Assembly (NCBI RefSeq): GCF_037176765.1
Contig: NC_090026.1
Coordinates: forward strand, 133,879,252-133,943,251
Origin: Anolis sagrei
Taxonomy: Eukaryota > Chordata > Lepidosauria > Squamata > Anolidae
Direction of reading: 5' to 3'
DNA length: 64,000 bases
Positions 61,996 to 64,000 of the stretch are shown here, in pieces. The notes under the pieces are model-generated. The model ran no database searches. It saw only the letters and a list, made by a program, of their open reading frames with translations, and was not told the origin of the DNA. A program made the position numbers and the translations under genes. Positions within the stretch are counted from its first letter, which is position 1. Each line of letters starts with the position of its first letter.

Positions 61996-62137
61996 TTTGC
62001 GGCCTGGGTGGACGCCGTGGTCTTTGTCTTCAGCCTGGAGGACGAGATCAGCTTCCAGACCGTCTACAACTATTATGTCCGGCTCTGCAGCTACCGCAAC
62101 ACCTCCGAGGTGCCGATGGTCCTGGTGGGCACTCAAG
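61996..62137 (+). CDS. AGAP3: AGAP3 exon 5
   Basis: Acceptor TCTCTCTCCGCAG, donor G|GTGAGA. Reads [40 protein letters not shown] and [10 protein letters not shown] plus the expected D from exon 6 is the G4 base-recognition motif (TQD in AGAPs). Exon 6 and the PH, ArfGAP and ankyrin parts lie beyond the window. Confidence 0.97.
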
Positions 62138-62185
62138 GTGAGACCCTGGGGGAGGGTCCACGGCCAGGCGGATGTTTGGTCATTC

Positions 62186-62905
62186 CACTGGTTCTCAACC
62201 TTCCGAATGCCGCGACCCCTTAACACAGTTCCTCATGATGTGGTGACCCCCAACCATAACATTATTTTCATTGCTACTGTAATTTTGCTACTGTTGTGAA
62301 TTGCCCCCGGTGGCGATGTGAGGGGATTGATTTTGTCATTTGGGAGTTGTAGTTGCTGGGATTTATAGTTCACCTACAATCAAAGAGCACTCTGAACTCC
62401 ACCAATGATGGAATTGAACAAAACTTAGCACACAGAACTCCCATGGTCAACAGGAAATACTGGAAGGGTTTCGTGGTCATTGATCTTGAGTTTGGGAGTT
62501 GTAGTTCACCAAGGGGCGGCTTGCTATTACGCAAAGTAAGCGGTTGCAGTACACTTTTTTTTGCCAGGGGCGCAGAGGCGCCTCTGTAAATGCCCCTCGA
62601 CCGCCACTTGAGGAGTGACCCCTCGGCTCCACCAATGATGGAATTGAACCACCAAATATGCACACAGAACTCCCACGACGAACAGAAAATATATGTCAAT
62701 GATTGGTTGGGGGGGCACCAAAATACTGTTTGCTTACCGTTGAAAATTACCTAGGGCCGCCTCTGAGTTCACCTACATCCAGAGAGCACTGTGGACTCAA
62801 ACAATGATGGATCTGGACCAAACTTGGCATGAACACTCAATATGCCCAAATGTAAACACTGGTGGTGTTTGGGGGAAATATAATCTTGACATTTGGGAGT
62901 TGGTC
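62186..62905 (+). mobile_element. SPIN-like hAT element, right end lost
   Basis: Starts CACTGGTTCTCAACC just 49 bp inside intron 5 and continues with GTGGTGACCCCCAACCATAA and two TTTGGGAGTTGTAGTT modules. The right terminus is missing, and another hAT copy lies inside. Confidence 0.8.
62511..62765. mobile_element. hAT-type element nested in SPIN
   Basis: Third copy of the family at 20427 and 21606 (GGGGCGGC..TACGCAAAGTAAG and TTACCTAGGGCCGCCTCTG). AGTTCACC is duplicated exactly at 62503-62510 and 62766-62773. Confidence 0.85.
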
Positions 62906-63284
62906 AGGAGCTGGGGGAGGGGCATATTGGGGGGGTAGAGTGGCCCCTTCATCCTAATGCTGTTTAAAAAATCTCTGTTTTTAATGTTTCAAGCTTTACA
63001 CTCCTGCTCTGTGACTAGAACAACAAAATTCATCCAGTTTTGATTTTTGGTACCTGTGGCCTCCAGGTGTTTTGGACTTCATCTCCCAGAATGCCTGGCC
63101 ATTGGAGAAGCTGGCTAGGGCTTCTGGGAGATGGAGTCCCATTGGAGGGCTGCAGGCTGTGCAGGTCCGGCATGTAGTACAGTCCCAGGAGTGAAAGAGG
63201 CAGTATGTCACAGCAAACAAGATGTCTTATGCTGGATTTCGTATCACAAGATCACAGGTCAAACACTTCCCAAGTGTCTAGGAC
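62906..63284. other. AGAP3 intron 5 with foldback MITE
   Basis: 63062-63150 is a foldback (CCAGGTGTTTTGGACTTCAT, AGAATGCC and GGGAGATGGAGTCC, CCATTGGAGGGC). The remainder is unassigned. Confidence 0.5.
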
Positions 63285-63291
63285 TATGTGA

Positions 63292-63336
<45 letters not shown>

Positions 63337-63389
63337 TGAAACACAACAACATGAGTCCACAGCAGACACTCTGCTAGCTTTTGTATTGG

Positions 63390-63427
<38 letters not shown>

Positions 63428-63481
63428 CTGCAACACAACAAGATGAGTCCATAGCAGACACTCTGATGGCTGTTGAATTCA

Positions 63482-63523
<42 letters not shown>

Positions 63524-63571
63524 TGAAACACAACGAGTCCACAGCAGACACTCTGCTAGCTGTTGTATTGG

Positions 63572-63616
<45 letters not shown>

Positions 63617-63668
63617 TGAACACAACAACATGAGTCCACAGCAGACACTCTGCTAGCTTTTGTATTGG

Positions 63669-63713
<45 letters not shown>

Positions 63714-63865
63714 TGCAACACAACAAGATGAGTCCATAGCAGACACTCTGATGGCTGTTGAATTCAATAATAATAATAATAATAATTATTATTATTATTA
63801 TTATTAGAAACACAACAAGATGAGTCCATAGCAGACACTCTGCTGGCTGTTGAATTCGATTATTA

Positions 63866-63900
<35 letters not shown>

Positions 63901-63953
63901 TGAAACACAACAACATGAGTCCACAGCAGACACTCTGCTAGCTGTTGTATTGG

Positions 63954-63989
<36 letters not shown>

Positions 63990-64000
63990 TGAAACACAAC
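63285..64000. repeat. 95-bp satellite containing (TTA)n, continues past the window
   Basis: Seven units, each a constant part (ATGAGTCCACAGCAGACACT, CTGCTAGCTGTTGTATTGGA) joined to an ATT/TTA run of about 11-15 triplets. Unit starts lie near 63345, 63435, 63530, 63630, 63725, 63820 and 63910. In one unit (63765-63810) the triplet run switches from AAT to ATT. Confidence 0.95.

Noticed and set aside
63252-63933. Poly-Asn, poly-Ile and poly-Tyr frames at the right edge
   Set aside because: Pure translation of the (TTA)n satellite.

Overview
The window is vertebrate genomic DNA, almost certainly from a squamate reptile (lizard, possibly iguanian/Anolis-like). The evidence is the repeat set: Sauria SINEs, L2 and CR1 LINE 3' ends, a BovB/RTE 3' end, SPIN-type hAT elements with intact 8-bp target duplications, and large amounts of simple repeat. 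There are no bacterial operons, CRISPR arrays or tRNA/rRNA genes.

Three host loci are visible, in the order and orientation I recall for human 7q36.1 (FASTK-, TMUB1-, AGAP3+). (1) A CpG island at about 970-1650 carries a minus-strand splice donor and is the likely start of FASTK; the rest of that gene would lie beyond the left edge. (2) TMUB1 is complete on the minus strand: two coding exons (8948-8482 and 6530-6167), 276 aa, an N-terminal membrane segment, a ubiquitin-like domain and two C-terminal membrane segments. (3) AGAP3 runs on the plus strand: first exon 22899-23292 inside a CpG island, exons 2-5 at 59356-62137 covering the N-terminal part of the GTP-binding domain, and the remainder beyond the right edge. 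A second CpG island inside the 36-kb first intron holds a probable alternative AGAP3 first exon (about 50346-51181). Its donor is in the same phase as that of exon 1, so both can splice to exon 2.

Layout: 1-970 repeats and a purine microsatellite; 970-1650 FASTK promoter candidate; 1660-5700 nested CR1/L2/BovB/SINE/hAT; 5800-8950 TMUB1, whose intron holds a rearranged mariner element and a 69-bp-arm hairpin; 8990-9790 a 79-bp minisatellite rich in GC boxes directly upstream of TMUB1; 9790-22180 TE-rich intergenic DNA, including a CR1 with an L2 inside it and a SPIN inside that, a 125-bp minisatellite, LTR-like fossils and a Penelope-like element with a hammerhead-ribozyme-like motif; 22180-23700 AGAP3 CpG island; 23300-59355 AGAP3 intron 1; 59356-62137 AGAP3 exons; 62138-64000 intron 5 with SPIN and a (TTA)n-containing satellite running off the window.

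The most notable items are the hammerhead-like motif at 19552-19638, the alternative AGAP3 exon, the GC-box minisatellite at the TMUB1 promoter, two near-perfect long palindromes, and a 235-bp tandem array that grew from an L2 coding segment. Family names and cross-species comparisons are from memory of the families; no database search was run.
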